A DNA stretch of 64,000 nt. It comes from Cryptomeria japonica (Eukaryota > Streptophyta > Pinopsida > Cupressales > Cupressaceae). Position 1 is the first letter of the stretch, and each line of letters opens with the position of its first letter. Positions 47,540-57,691 of this stretch are shown one piece after another. A program made the translations under genes and the position numbers. Below the pieces are notes generated by a model that was not told where the DNA came from, made no database searches, and saw nothing but the letters and a program-made list of their open reading frames with translations. The stretch is taken from assembly GCF_030272615.1 (NCBI RefSeq), contig NC_081407.1:375513018-375577017 (forward strand), written 5' to 3'.

Positions 47540-49360
47540 CAATTTATTTTTTATTAAGGTAAATGAGTTTTATAGGGACCCGAAACCCAAAAGTTTTACA
47601 ATATCCAGAGAATAAGCATCAAAGACCAAAACTAGCAACAAAAGATAAACCAACTTGTTACTTGGGCCAAGCCCACAAAATAGGCTAAAACACAAAAAAG
47701 ACCATGACCAGAAGAAACATAGACCTACTGATAAGAATGCAACAAATATGCATTCTTTTGAATAAATTTCTTGTTGATAGTCTCCAACTCATCCATGATA
47801 AATTTGGGGCTGCCTTGCTCCTAATTCTTGCTCATGGTATGAATAAACATACCTATTGTAGTATGGGGGTGAGAAATCTAACCACCTGCACTCTTCACTT
47901 TCTTTTTCTGCTTGGAGTCTAAAGGACTTACACTGGTAATGGGATCAACCCTGTAATCCACAATCATATTATTGACCCTCATTGAAATCCTTCTGAACTA
48001 TTACTCATGGCGGCCTTGGTGATCTCAACCAGATTTGTCAAACTTCCTTTTATTTCTTCCGCACTCACCTCCAAATTCCATATTCTTCTTTCACAATTCG
48101 ATTTCATCTTGTCTACGTCCTCACTAATTTTCTGGGTCAACTGGAGAATTTTCTCTATTTTATTGGGTCCAAGGTTATCAGTAAAAGTATCCACAAGACC
48201 CTTTATACCCTCTTTTAACACTTCAATCTCCATGCCCATCTTCTAAAGACAATCCAACTAACCATTGGCCATAAAGGAAATGCAATTATCCAAATCGGGG
48301 TCAATGACAACACACCCCTGTTTCCCAAGGATCAATGTCTATGGGAATTTTGATATTAATCTCCTATTCACTATCTATATTGGCCCCCCTTTCGAGATTT
48401 GGGATTCTTTGATTTGGGAGAGACAAAGTCAGGAAACTTGGTCTCTAGATTTTTAGACTTGCTAGTGGCCCTCCTAGGGTACTTGTTGTGCCTACTACTA
48501 CCTATACCAGGGGAAATATTCTGAATGGAGCCCTCACTAGTAGGTGGAAAATACTCAGGATCGTTATACAAGTCATGATCCTTCCAGCCCTTGGCAAGCC
48601 CGCTATCTTCCCCTTCCACATCTGTGTCAGAAACCACCCGAACCTCTAGTTTGGAAAAAGAAAAGGGTTTTCATAACAGGGAATAACCTGACTTCATGGG
48701 CCTTGACATTATCCATAATAAGTTGAATAAGGACTCATGCAGGACTAGATTATCCACATTCTCAGCATGTTTCTCTAGACTATGCCTTAAAGAAGATAGA
48801 AGATAAAACGGAATGGAAATTTTCCTATTGTGCCTGAACTGATTCAAAATGACAAAGGGGTAGGAAAAAATGCTCGCATACTGACCATCAAGAGTGATGT
48901 ATCTCATGATAACCTTCATGACATTCACCTAAGGCGTCTGAAGATCCTCCCGGTTGTAGCCATCATCAGCCATCCTCTAAACCCTATTCCGCTCCTTCTT
49001 CTTGTCGAAGTAAGTGGAGATAACTTCTTTAGTAGATTTTTGTTCTGTACAAAACTTCCTTCCCTTTGTTTGCATACCAATAATTTCAGTGATAAAATCT
49101 TCAACAATCCTAAATTCAGTGCCATAGACCTTAAAGGTACCATTATCCTAACCGCTCACAAAATCTATAGTGGCACTTGACGAATTCCCCTTCAACCTTT
49201 CCATATACAGCATTGGGCCTTTGTCCAAAATCTCATTCCAAACAACAATATTCCTTTTCCAGTTATCAAAAGAGGTGGGTTCCATCCTATTCTTTTTGCC
49301 CCCCATGAAATGCATAATTCTGAAATAGCAAGAAAACACACCTAGAACACATAGTAGCAA
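47540..49360 (-). pseudogene. Dispersed-repeat protein, unrecognised family, copy A
   Basis: Minus-strand frames in this order: MLYMERLKGNSSSATIDFV (~49210), FKVYGTEFRIVEDFITEIIG (~49120), VIMRYITLDGQYASIFSYPF and LNQFRHNRKISIPFYLLSSL (48.92-48.80 kb), an acidic/Ser-rich middle, then a helical stretch with ILQLTQKISEDVDKMKS (~48.13 kb). It ends near LIYLNKK. Broken by several frame changes and stops. Copy B at 52.3-53.6 kb shares the LN(Q/H)FRH...IPFYLLSS core and the helical tail. I think of it as a recurrent plant repeat ORF but cannot name a domain. No splice evidence. Confidence 0.5.
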
Positions 49361-49479
49361 GCCTAACTAGAAACAAGCGAAGCCTCTAGAATAGCAAGAA
49401 TTGGGAGGCGTGAAAAACTTGTGCCAAGAAAAATTATCCCAACGACATTCTATCATTATGAATAGAAAATTAGTGGCTT

Positions 49480-49880
49480 ATTATTTTAGCATCCTTTCTA
49501 GTCATCTCGCATAGGTTTCTTGGGAAACTTTCCATTTCTGTCCACCAATTAACCTCCACATAATCCACCCCAATATTTTCCATATAATCGGTGGGGGCAT
49601 TTCCTTCCTGATACATGTGAGAAGCTTTAAAGTCATCCAAATTGGCAATCATGAGATGACAATCTTTGATCAAATGCTTGATTGTCCAACTTGGCTCCTA
49701 GTGTCTATTAATGCATTTGATTATGTTCATCGAATCACTCTCCAACCAAACATGGTTAATCCCTTTTCTAACCGTCATCTGCAATCCAATGTAAGCCATG
49801 TAAGCCTCAAAGTAGTGGTTTGTTTGGGTGCCCAAAATTTGGCAATTTGTTGCAAATGATGATATAAAGGAGTTATTTTG
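49480..49880 (-). pseudogene. LINE RNase H domain, C-terminal half
   Basis: Minus strand: FEAYMAYIGLQMTVRKGINH, then VWLESDSMNIIKCIN, then PSWTIKHLIKDCHLMI, then ASHMYQEGNAPTDYMENIGV. These are the second to fourth conserved blocks of the RNase H found at the end of plant LINE polyproteins (E, D and the H-x-x-R/Q-E-x-N-x-x-A/T-D block). One stop lies between CINRH and EPSW. The first block (GWLKINFD) is absent here but present on the opposite strand at ~52.13 kb. Confidence 0.75.
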
Positions 49881-50229
49881 TCAAGGCAAGTTGTTGTATA
49901 AAATTTTGATTGAATTGTCTCATTTAAAAGGGATAAAACATTCAAGAGATACAAGGTATTATTTATGGTATGAGATTTCAAAAGTATTCAATGGAGATAT
50001 AAGAAGCTTTGTTTTATTTTTGGAGGTATATGGGCTCATCATTGGTTGAAGTTGACATTGTTATCATAACTACACATATGTCAAACATTGTTTCTTCTTT
50101 TAGATCCACCCATTGAACACTTTATAGAACCATTGAAGGGTTAATGAATCTTTAAATAATTATGGCTGAACAACCAAAGTCATTTTTGTTACAAATGACA
50201 AAGCCTTCAACAACTTAGATGCTAGTATT
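49881..50229. other. Spacer, no gene recognised
   Basis: AT-rich. The plus-strand frame reading VANDDIKELFCQGKLLYKIL has no known relatives to my eye. Confidence 0.35.
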
Positions 50230-51132
50230 ATTACAAAGATTGATGTGGTATCAAAATGATAAAACTATAAAAGGTTCATATTGGAGGTTGGAGGTAATGA
50301 AGGTAGGAGGATATCTATCATCTCAAAATAGATTCTCTCTCAGGGATTATTATTTGCATGAGAAGCATCCTATCACATTTGTGTCCTTGAAGAAAAGAGG
50401 GGACTTGGCATTATATGTCCCTTCAAGGAGAAAGGGGGCGCAAGATTTCTATTTTGTTGACTTGGTGTATTCACATTTGATTGGTGATTTGTCGACAACT
50501 TGAGCTGACATTAGACACACTCGAAGGAGATGTGTACTTTCATAGGAAAGGTGCCTCATGTGCATACATTTGGTTGGTCATTTGTACAATAGAAGAGGGA
50601 TTATTTTCACAAGACCTGAGGAGGTGTTAGACACACTTAGAGGAGATGTGAAATTTCAAAGGGAAGGCATCTCATGTGTAGTACTATAGGAGGCATTAGA
50701 CACACTCAGAGCAGATGTGGAATTTTAGAGGAAATGTGTCTCATTGTGCACAGAGGGTGGGAATACTTATGTTTTCTCATGTTGTACAGATGGTTGCAGA
50801 TTCTATAGTCAAGAGATCCACTAATGGAGTTAGTTCGATGTTTCTTGGGTGAGAAAGGAGGATTGGTGAAGGAACTTCATCAAAGTCTCTAGAAGGTTTG
50901 GGTTCAAAACCCTTGCAATGTTCCACTCTTGTTCAAATTAATGTACTAAGGGAGGGATGTTGGTGTATTACATTAGTTAGCAGGTTTAGTTCTAGGTCAA
51001 ATCAATAAACAATTTCTTTGTTTGTTTATGTGGTGCAGTTTTGTAATAGATTTATTTTGGTATTTCCTATTTAAAGGCATCCCAAATTAATATCAATATA
51101 ACAAGTTTTATTTTTTTCTTATATTGCCTTCA
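50230..51132 (+). mobile_element. LTR-element 3' end with complete 175-bp LTR
   Basis: Internal 3' region (50230-50950) contains a frame with KKRGDLALYVPSRRKGA. It also has three copies of a TTAGACACACT...AGATGTG...TCTCATG unit (50514, 50626 and 50694), then a polypurine tract AAGGGAGGGA, then the LTR at 50958-51132, starting TGTTGGTGTA and ending TTCA. The LTR matches 32820-32994; the internal part matches 6590-7250 in reverse. A broken fossil. It abuts LINE ORF2 sequence at 51145, so it lies next to, or was inserted in, a LINE. Confidence 0.65.
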
Positions 51133-51144
51133 TAATCTACTACA

Positions 51145-52330
51145 TAACTATAACATAAATGAATGGGAAAGTTAGGAATGGGGGAAGAACCTCCTTTTGG
51201 ATGGATTCTTAGTCAAGAGAAATTCCAATTGCGTCCAACCTAAATTTGGAAGCTATATAAGAAGAGACTAGTAGAGTTTGGGGGAAGGAAATTTATAATT
51301 ATAGGAGTATGATTGAGCAAAATGGAACTAATCTTTGGCAATAGAACTCCTTAGACAATATTAATGCTTCAGAGGAGCAGAAGCAGGCTCTAAAGGATAT
51401 TTTGTGGAATAGAAATTTCTCCCATGTAATGAACAGGACATTCTCAGATGGTGTGGTCCAAATTCAAGATCATACAAGGTTAACATGGGGTACAAGATTA
51501 AAGAGGCTAGAATTGCTATAGAAGTCTGGCTAGTCAAATTATTGTGGGGATGCCATTGTCTTCCCAATGCTTGTACTTTTGTATGGATGGAAATTCAAAG
51601 GAAAATGCTATCTGAAGATAGATTTCAAAGATTGTGATTCCAAGGTGTCTAGAGGTGTGTGTTATGCTAATTGGACAATGAATCAACAAATCACATTCTT
51701 CTCAATTGTTCGTACTCAAAGAAATGATAAAATTTTTTTATGAACAAACTTAATTTGCAGTACCCCATGCCTCATGAGTTGGAAGAGTGGTTTAAAATGT
51801 GGCCAATGAAGCATAATAAAGTCTTATTTTGGTGTCTATGGGAAATTATACCATCCACAAAATTTTAAGAAATTTGGAAGGAGTGTAATAGAAGGATCTC
51901 TCAGAGAAAGGATATGGAAGGGGAGACTTTGTATGGAAAAATTAAGTAACAAGTGATGGACCTAGACAAAAAAGTAATTAGAAACAAGTCTCTCAAACAC
52001 AATGTTTTAACTAAATGGGATGATGAAATGTTGAAGGAATTACCTAACTTGAATGTGCCCTCATTTTTTGGGTTTGCAAGGGGCAATTGACCAAATCTGA
52101 GGATTGGAGTTCAATGGGTGGTTCTTGACAAAGGGTGGTTAAAAATAAACTTTGATTGCGCTTCAAGTGGAAATTTGGGGCAAGTGGAATTGGCTGTGTA
52201 TTAAGAGACCAAAATGGGCTTATTATTGGAGAAAGATCATAATATATTGGCGTACCAACCTTCTCCTTTCCGTTGCCATAGACCAATATGGAGGGAGAAG
52301 CATGAGTGGTTGAGGAGGAGACATTGAGAG
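51145..52330 (+). pseudogene. LINE ORF2 3' portion (zf-RVT and RNase H start)
   Basis: Plus strand, several frames: GNGGRTSFWMD (~51175); RWCGPNSRSYKVNMGYKIK (~51447); ACTFVWMEIQRKMLSEDRFQ (51569); a CVLC...HILLNCSYS zinc-binding pattern (51660-51720, zf-RVT); an HNKVLFWCLWEI region; then GWLKINFDCASSGNLG (~52135), the first RNase H block. This is the standard order at the end of plant LINE polyproteins. The endonuclease and reverse transcriptase core are missing, removed by truncation or the adjoining LTR element. Multiple stops and frame changes. Confidence 0.75.
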
Positions 52331-53550
52331 ATTAGAATTTTTCATTCAATCTCCTAAGGACCTCCATACTATTAGTCATGGTTGTTCTTCTCACTACAAT
52401 AAGAACACTCAACTTCTCATGGACTTTATCTAGAGCCACCTTCAAGTTCATAATTTTTTGTTCATGTTCATTCTTGATGGGCTTAATATCCACCACCAGC
52501 TTCTTGTTGACATCAAGTAGGTTGTTCATGTTGTACAAGGATGGGGAGTTCGAAGTGCTTAGTCCAACAATAAGGTTATTGATCTTGCTCTTTAACCAAA
52601 AAATCTTCGCAACCACCAAATTGAAAAAAACTGGTTTGACCATCCATGGAAACCTTCACCACTTTCTCATGAACCCCTAGTGTATCCATTATAGAGGAGC
52701 CCATATATCTATATACAGGGGTAGTCTTATCCAATTCAACAAGGATTTCAATGTAGAAATCTAGATTTTGTTGATTCTCATCAAGCCTAGGCAAAATACA
52801 ATTGTCTATATTTCAATACACTTTTTTCTTGGCAATTTTGTTTCCATGAGAGACCTCTAGAGGGAAGGATTTTTTTTTAACACCCGAGGTAGAACCCAGC
52901 TCAAAATTTCTATTATTACCACCAAAGAATGGTAGGTTAGGGGCCTTGACATATTTCGCAGAGCTAGGGCTAAAGGAATCCAAGACAAACTAATCAGAAG
53001 CAGCATAATTAGAGTTTCCCTTGTTAGAGCATTCTTGATCATAATCAAACCTTTTTGCCTTAGAAGAGTTCTTGTCTGTACAGGTACCCAAGTGGAAAGA
53101 ATATTATTTAGAAGATGAAGAATTTGAGGATTCATCATTGTACTGCCAATGCACATTTTGGGCATAGTGGATACTGTTCTTCCTAGAGGTTGAGGGGTGA
53201 GGCTTAATCTCTAGGGATTTAGCATGTTGAACAATGAAGATGATTAAAACCTGATGAAGAGTAGGGGAGATCCATTTTTTTAGGTCAGCATTAATACTAT
53301 TACACATAGATGAAAGCAAATAAAAGGGAATCAAAATACACCTATCATGCCTAAAATGGTTCAAAATAGTGAAATGATAGGTAAAAATGCTTTTATAGCA
53401 CCGTCAAAGGTACATAATGACCAACAACATCTCCCACAAGGATTTGAGGTCCTCAAAAATGTATCCTCCATTAGTAGTTTGATGGACTTTATCCATCTCA
53501 TTCTTTTGGAAAAATATTTCATGAGCTTCCTCAGCCACTTGGAGTAGTTT
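52331..53550 (-). pseudogene. Dispersed-repeat protein, unrecognised family, copy B
   Basis: Related to 47540-49360. Minus-strand frames contain MNHFRHDRCILIPFYLLSSM (53.36 kb), matching LNQFRHNRKISIPFYLLSSL of copy A. A Ser/Lys-rich middle follows, then a helical tail with VVDIKPIKNEHEQKIMNLKV and LDKVHEKLSVL (52.5-52.4 kb). More decayed than copy A, and its start is not present. Function unknown. Confidence 0.45.
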
Positions 53551-53832
53551 GAGATGGAAAACTTGGAGCTTTTATAAAAGATTGTTTGTTTCTATATAGT
53601 ATGAAGATGAAATCTTCATTTTGCAACAAAAGTATGTGTTCAATTTGATATATGAATTCCATAATTTTTATTATAAATTAATAATAAGTCCATTTTGAAA
53701 AAAAATAAAATATTTTGTGCTAATTCTATTTATGGACAAACTTAATATTGTCAGTCTTATTTATTTATCACATAACCATCAAATGTAACCTTTTCCTTGA
53801 AAGAGTCTCTTATTTTCTCAAAGGAACAACAA
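53551..53832. other. Short AT-rich spacer
   Basis: No gene seen between the dispersed-repeat copy B and the BURP fragment. Confidence 0.4.
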
Positions 53833-54165
53833 TGACTTGTGTTCCAACTTTACTTGGAGGCATCCCCGTGTTCACTTTCACTCTTCCATCGCCCATATTC
53901 AATTCTATTTTCCCATCATCATCATTAATTGAGATGAGTTCCCATAGAGTTTGTTGAATGGGTGTTGTGGGCAGCTTCTCCTGCTAGTACATTAATCTCG
54001 GACATACTCTTTCACCATGCAAATGTGCAGCTCCGCTCCCTGCTAGTGAGTGTGAATTCCAAACAATGAAACTCATAAGAAAAGTGAAATTATTTGGATT
54101 TGAGTCAAATGAATTACAAACTACCTAAGTTGAACTCTAAAAGGAAAAGGAAAAAACATGCAAGG
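53833..54165 (-). pseudogene. BURP gene fragment: intron and start of exon 2
   Basis: Minus-strand match to 4890-5190 of the BURP pseudogene. It covers the intron, whose acceptor AG is changed to AC, the signal-peptide end, and the exon-2 start. One frame reads LWELISINDDDGKIELNMGD then KVNTGMPPSKVGTQ, and stays open where the 4.95-kb copy carries a frame change. A ~30-base insertion lies near 53980. Homology stops on one side at the copia LTR (54166), which removed exon 1, and on the other at ~53833, before the BURP domain. Confidence 0.8.
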
Positions 54166-54600
54166 ATGAAGTCAAGTTCAATATTGGAATGATATGTTCA
54201 AGAATAGAATGTTGCTATGTTGGAGATCAAGCTCAAGATTATAATGATTCCATGGAGATCAAAGCTAGATGGAAACTACTAGGAATGTGTTTTTATTTTG
54301 TTAATAAAATAGAAGTTTAGAAACTATTAAGATACACATTAGTATAGTTTTTTATAGTTTTTAGCCTTTAGAAACTATTGTCTAAATAGTGGTTTTTGTC
54401 TTTAAAAATTTTTGTCTATGGAGTTGAAAAATTGCTATTAGTTTTTTAGTTACTTTTCTTTGTTAATAGAATTGAGTAGTCTATAAATGTAATCAGTGTT
54501 ATTGTAACTTTTAATTATGTTTTTCATATCAATAATATTTAGTCTTCTCTTCAGTTGATGTTTTGTATTTTGTGAGTTTTTAAATTATTATAATCTTTCA
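54166..54600 (+). repeat. Copia LTR (5') of the 54-kb fossil
   Basis: The right end is firm: ...TCTTTCA at 54600, followed by TT and the primer site TGGTATCAGAGCGG. The left end is placed where BURP homology stops. AT-rich with GTTAATAAAATAG-type blocks. A fossil. Confidence 0.55.
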
Positions 54601-55690
54601 TTTGGTATCAGAGCGGATTGCAGGATTTTTGATTGTGCAAGTAACAAAGTTAGAGAAACGATTATCTCCAGATGGATAATAGAAAACATTTACCATTTAC
54701 AATTCCATTGTTTACCAGAGACAACTATGATCCTTAGAGTATTGAAATCAAGAACCTACTATTATCCCAAGAACTCTAGGAATGGGTAGGAGGATACCCA
54801 AAACCTGCAGATCAAAACACATTGAATACATGGACACCACAACAAAAAGATTAGTTGAAAGAAGACAAAAAGAAGGACAACAAAGATCTTTACACCATTC
54901 AATCTGCATTGGATATTTCAATTTTACCTCGAATTGTCAATATGACCAAATCAAAAGATGATTGGTAGGCTTTATAAATTGCATATCAAGATACTCATAA
55001 TAGATAGAGGGGTCGAGTTTACCTCTAATGAGTTTGCTTATTTTTGTATTAAGAATGGCATACAAAGACAACTTAATATTGTATATACACCTCAACAAAA
55101 TGGTATTGTTGAAAGAAAGAATCACACCATTATGGAAATGATATGAAGCATGATTTAGACAATGAATCTTCAAAATAATTTTTGGGGAGAAGTCATTACA
55201 ACTATTGTATATATTTTGAATCAAAGTCCCACAAAAGCAATTCAAAATATAACTCCAAAGGAAGTTTGGAGTGGTCACAAGCCTTCAGTGGTTCATTTTT
55301 GAGTCTTTGGTTGCTTGACATATGTGCATGTTCTAGTTCACAAGTGGAAGAAGTTGGATGCCAAATCCCAACTTTTTAGCTTTGTGGGATATTCTACTAC
55401 AACTAAAGGATATAGATTTTATAATCTTGACACAAAGAAATGGATTGTTAGTTAGGAGGTGATTTTTGATGAAAGGGAAATATGGGAGTGGAAAGAAGGT
55501 GTGCAAAAAAATTCATCAATAATCATAAACATGGAAGATAATTATGTTCCTCCTCTCTCCACAAACTCCAGTTCTAGCTCAAGTGGAAGTTCAAGATCTA
55601 GTTTTTAGTCCTCTGAGTTCACCTAGCTCCTCTCGTAGATTTTGTGGTATTCCTTATATTCATGTACTTTAATATAAATATATATGTCCT
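54601..55690 (+). mobile_element. Ty1/copia fossil, internal remnant
   Basis: Starts with a tRNA-Met primer site (TGGTATCAGAGC, 54603). A short Gag start follows, then a jump to the integrase C half and its usual continuation: FTSNEFAYFCIKNGI, YTPQQNGIVERKNHTIMEM, FWGEVITT and LFSFVGYSTTTKGYRFYNL. Protease, most of Gag, reverse transcriptase and a 3' LTR are not present. Internally deleted and broken; old. Confidence 0.8.
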
Positions 55691-56455
55691 TGTTCTTTGC
55701 TAGAAAAAACCCATATCAATTCATAGCAATACATTGCAAGTTAATCTCAATCTTTTCTTCTAGATCTCATTTGTTGTTCATTACTTAGTTGCAACATTTT
55801 ATTTTGTGTGGTTGGTTATTGCTTGATTGTGAATCTTGGCCAACTTCATCATGGGTATCTAATTTCTTGAAATTGTTATCAAATTTGGTCCAAGCTAATG
55901 GCCTTCCCATTCAGAGGATTAAGTAATCAAGTGAGATCGAATATAAATCTTCTCACAACATTGATTGTGAATTTGATATCATTTCAGCATAAAAAATTCT
56001 CAAAATTTTTAGAAGTTGCCTCCATTCAATCTGTTTTCTATTGTGGTGATATTCCTCCTCTTTTGTTTGTCAGTTGCAATAGTATTCATGCCTACATTGA
56101 CTAGAAAGAGTGATATATCAACTAGTATGAGACTATTGGCAATGATATCCTTCCTATCCAAGTCAATAATGATATATTCATGAGTGATATTCTCTTACCT
56201 AGTTCATGACTATGGTACAATTTGGGTGGCGATCTAAATTAAATTTTTTGTGATACTAATATTATTGTAGTCTGTGGAGCAATCATTTTTGGGGTAGTGC
56301 TATATTAGTCTTGACAATAGAGTCCATTTCCTCCAACACTATTATTGGTAGTGATATTCTTCTTGCAGTCATACATTTCTATTATGGAGAGACATACTTT
56401 TTTTCTCAACCATATATTCAACTAGGTAGAGATTTAACTTCCCACCGTACAACCT
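55691..56455. other. No gene recognised
   Basis: AT-rich, short frames only. A possible decayed continuation of the copia fossil, but no motif supports that. Confidence 0.35.
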
Positions 56456-56461
56456 ATTATT

Positions 56462-57691
56462 TGTTAGACAGTTCTGATAGCAGAAGAAAACTAAGGAGTG
56501 CGGGGGGGGGGTGAATCAATTTTCTCACAAGTATAACAGTTAATGCAGATTATAAACTTTATACCAGAGCACAAAGAAACCAAAACAGTGAAAGATGAAT
56601 CATGAAATAACAGTACACACAACACCAATATTTTGACGTGGAAAACCTAGTAAAGGGAAAAACCACGGTGGGAAACCCTACTCATAATCAAATAATACTT
56701 CTGCAATAGTATGTCAAATAATTACAATGGGGATCACACTTGCAATTAGGCCAACTACATAGAGCACACTACTCATCACAAAAAGAAGTCTCACTGACTT
56801 ACAAACACATCAGACTCTAATCCAAAGAGAATGAACTGTGGAAGTAGCATCTCCTAATGCTTGATATAGTTTTGGTTAAGCACATATGTCTGCCCTATAA
56901 CACCAAATCCTTCATAGCCTTCTGCTGAAGGATATATCATTGTTCACACATAAAACTTTCTCTGATAATGCAAGCATAACCACTGACACTGAGATTACAT
57001 GAATAAGTCACCTATAAATATAGATCATCAACCTTAATGATAAGGTTGGCTAAACCATAAACCCATAAACCCATAATTACAAAAATTACATCACATGATA
57101 TCATTGAACCAATATTATAATTTATATTACATAGAATGGACCAAATTAAAATTCCCAAACAATTACATCTATCGGAAATCACACAAAGACCAATCTCCAA
57201 CACATTTCACCAACTGGTAGAAACCCTTAGTGCAATATCATAGAACAATCAATCAGATCCAAATAAGACCACCAAATCAACACACTAGAGAATGCAAAGC
57301 CACCAAATAACTAGAAAATGATGAAGAACACCTTCAACATGTTAGAAACCATTTCCATAAGCAAGACCAAAATCTCTTAACCAAATCATCAAGTATCACC
57401 AACCGGTAAAGCTAACTAGTACCAAGAAATATCAACCGGGAACATAAGAGATAGCTTTCAGAGCACCAAAACATGAATCAATAGAATATGACAAGAATAT
57501 AACCATCCTAAATAACCATCCAAAACCAAATCCAAGGATCTGATCATACCTGATTAGAATCAAAGCCAAAACCAAGATAAACACCAAGTCTAACTGGGAT
57601 AGGTCCATCCGGGATAGCATTACCATATCCAGCCATGATACAATGTTTACATCAATGATGACACTTAACGAAATCAAGCATATTGCCAACA
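56462..57691 (-). repeat. Copia 3' LTR
   Basis: About 1.23 kb. Begins TGTTGGCAATATG and ends TCTAACA when read on the minus strand. It pairs with 61757-62964 along its whole length, including the AAACCCATAAACCCATAATT block and the run of C just inside its end. Confidence 0.9.
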
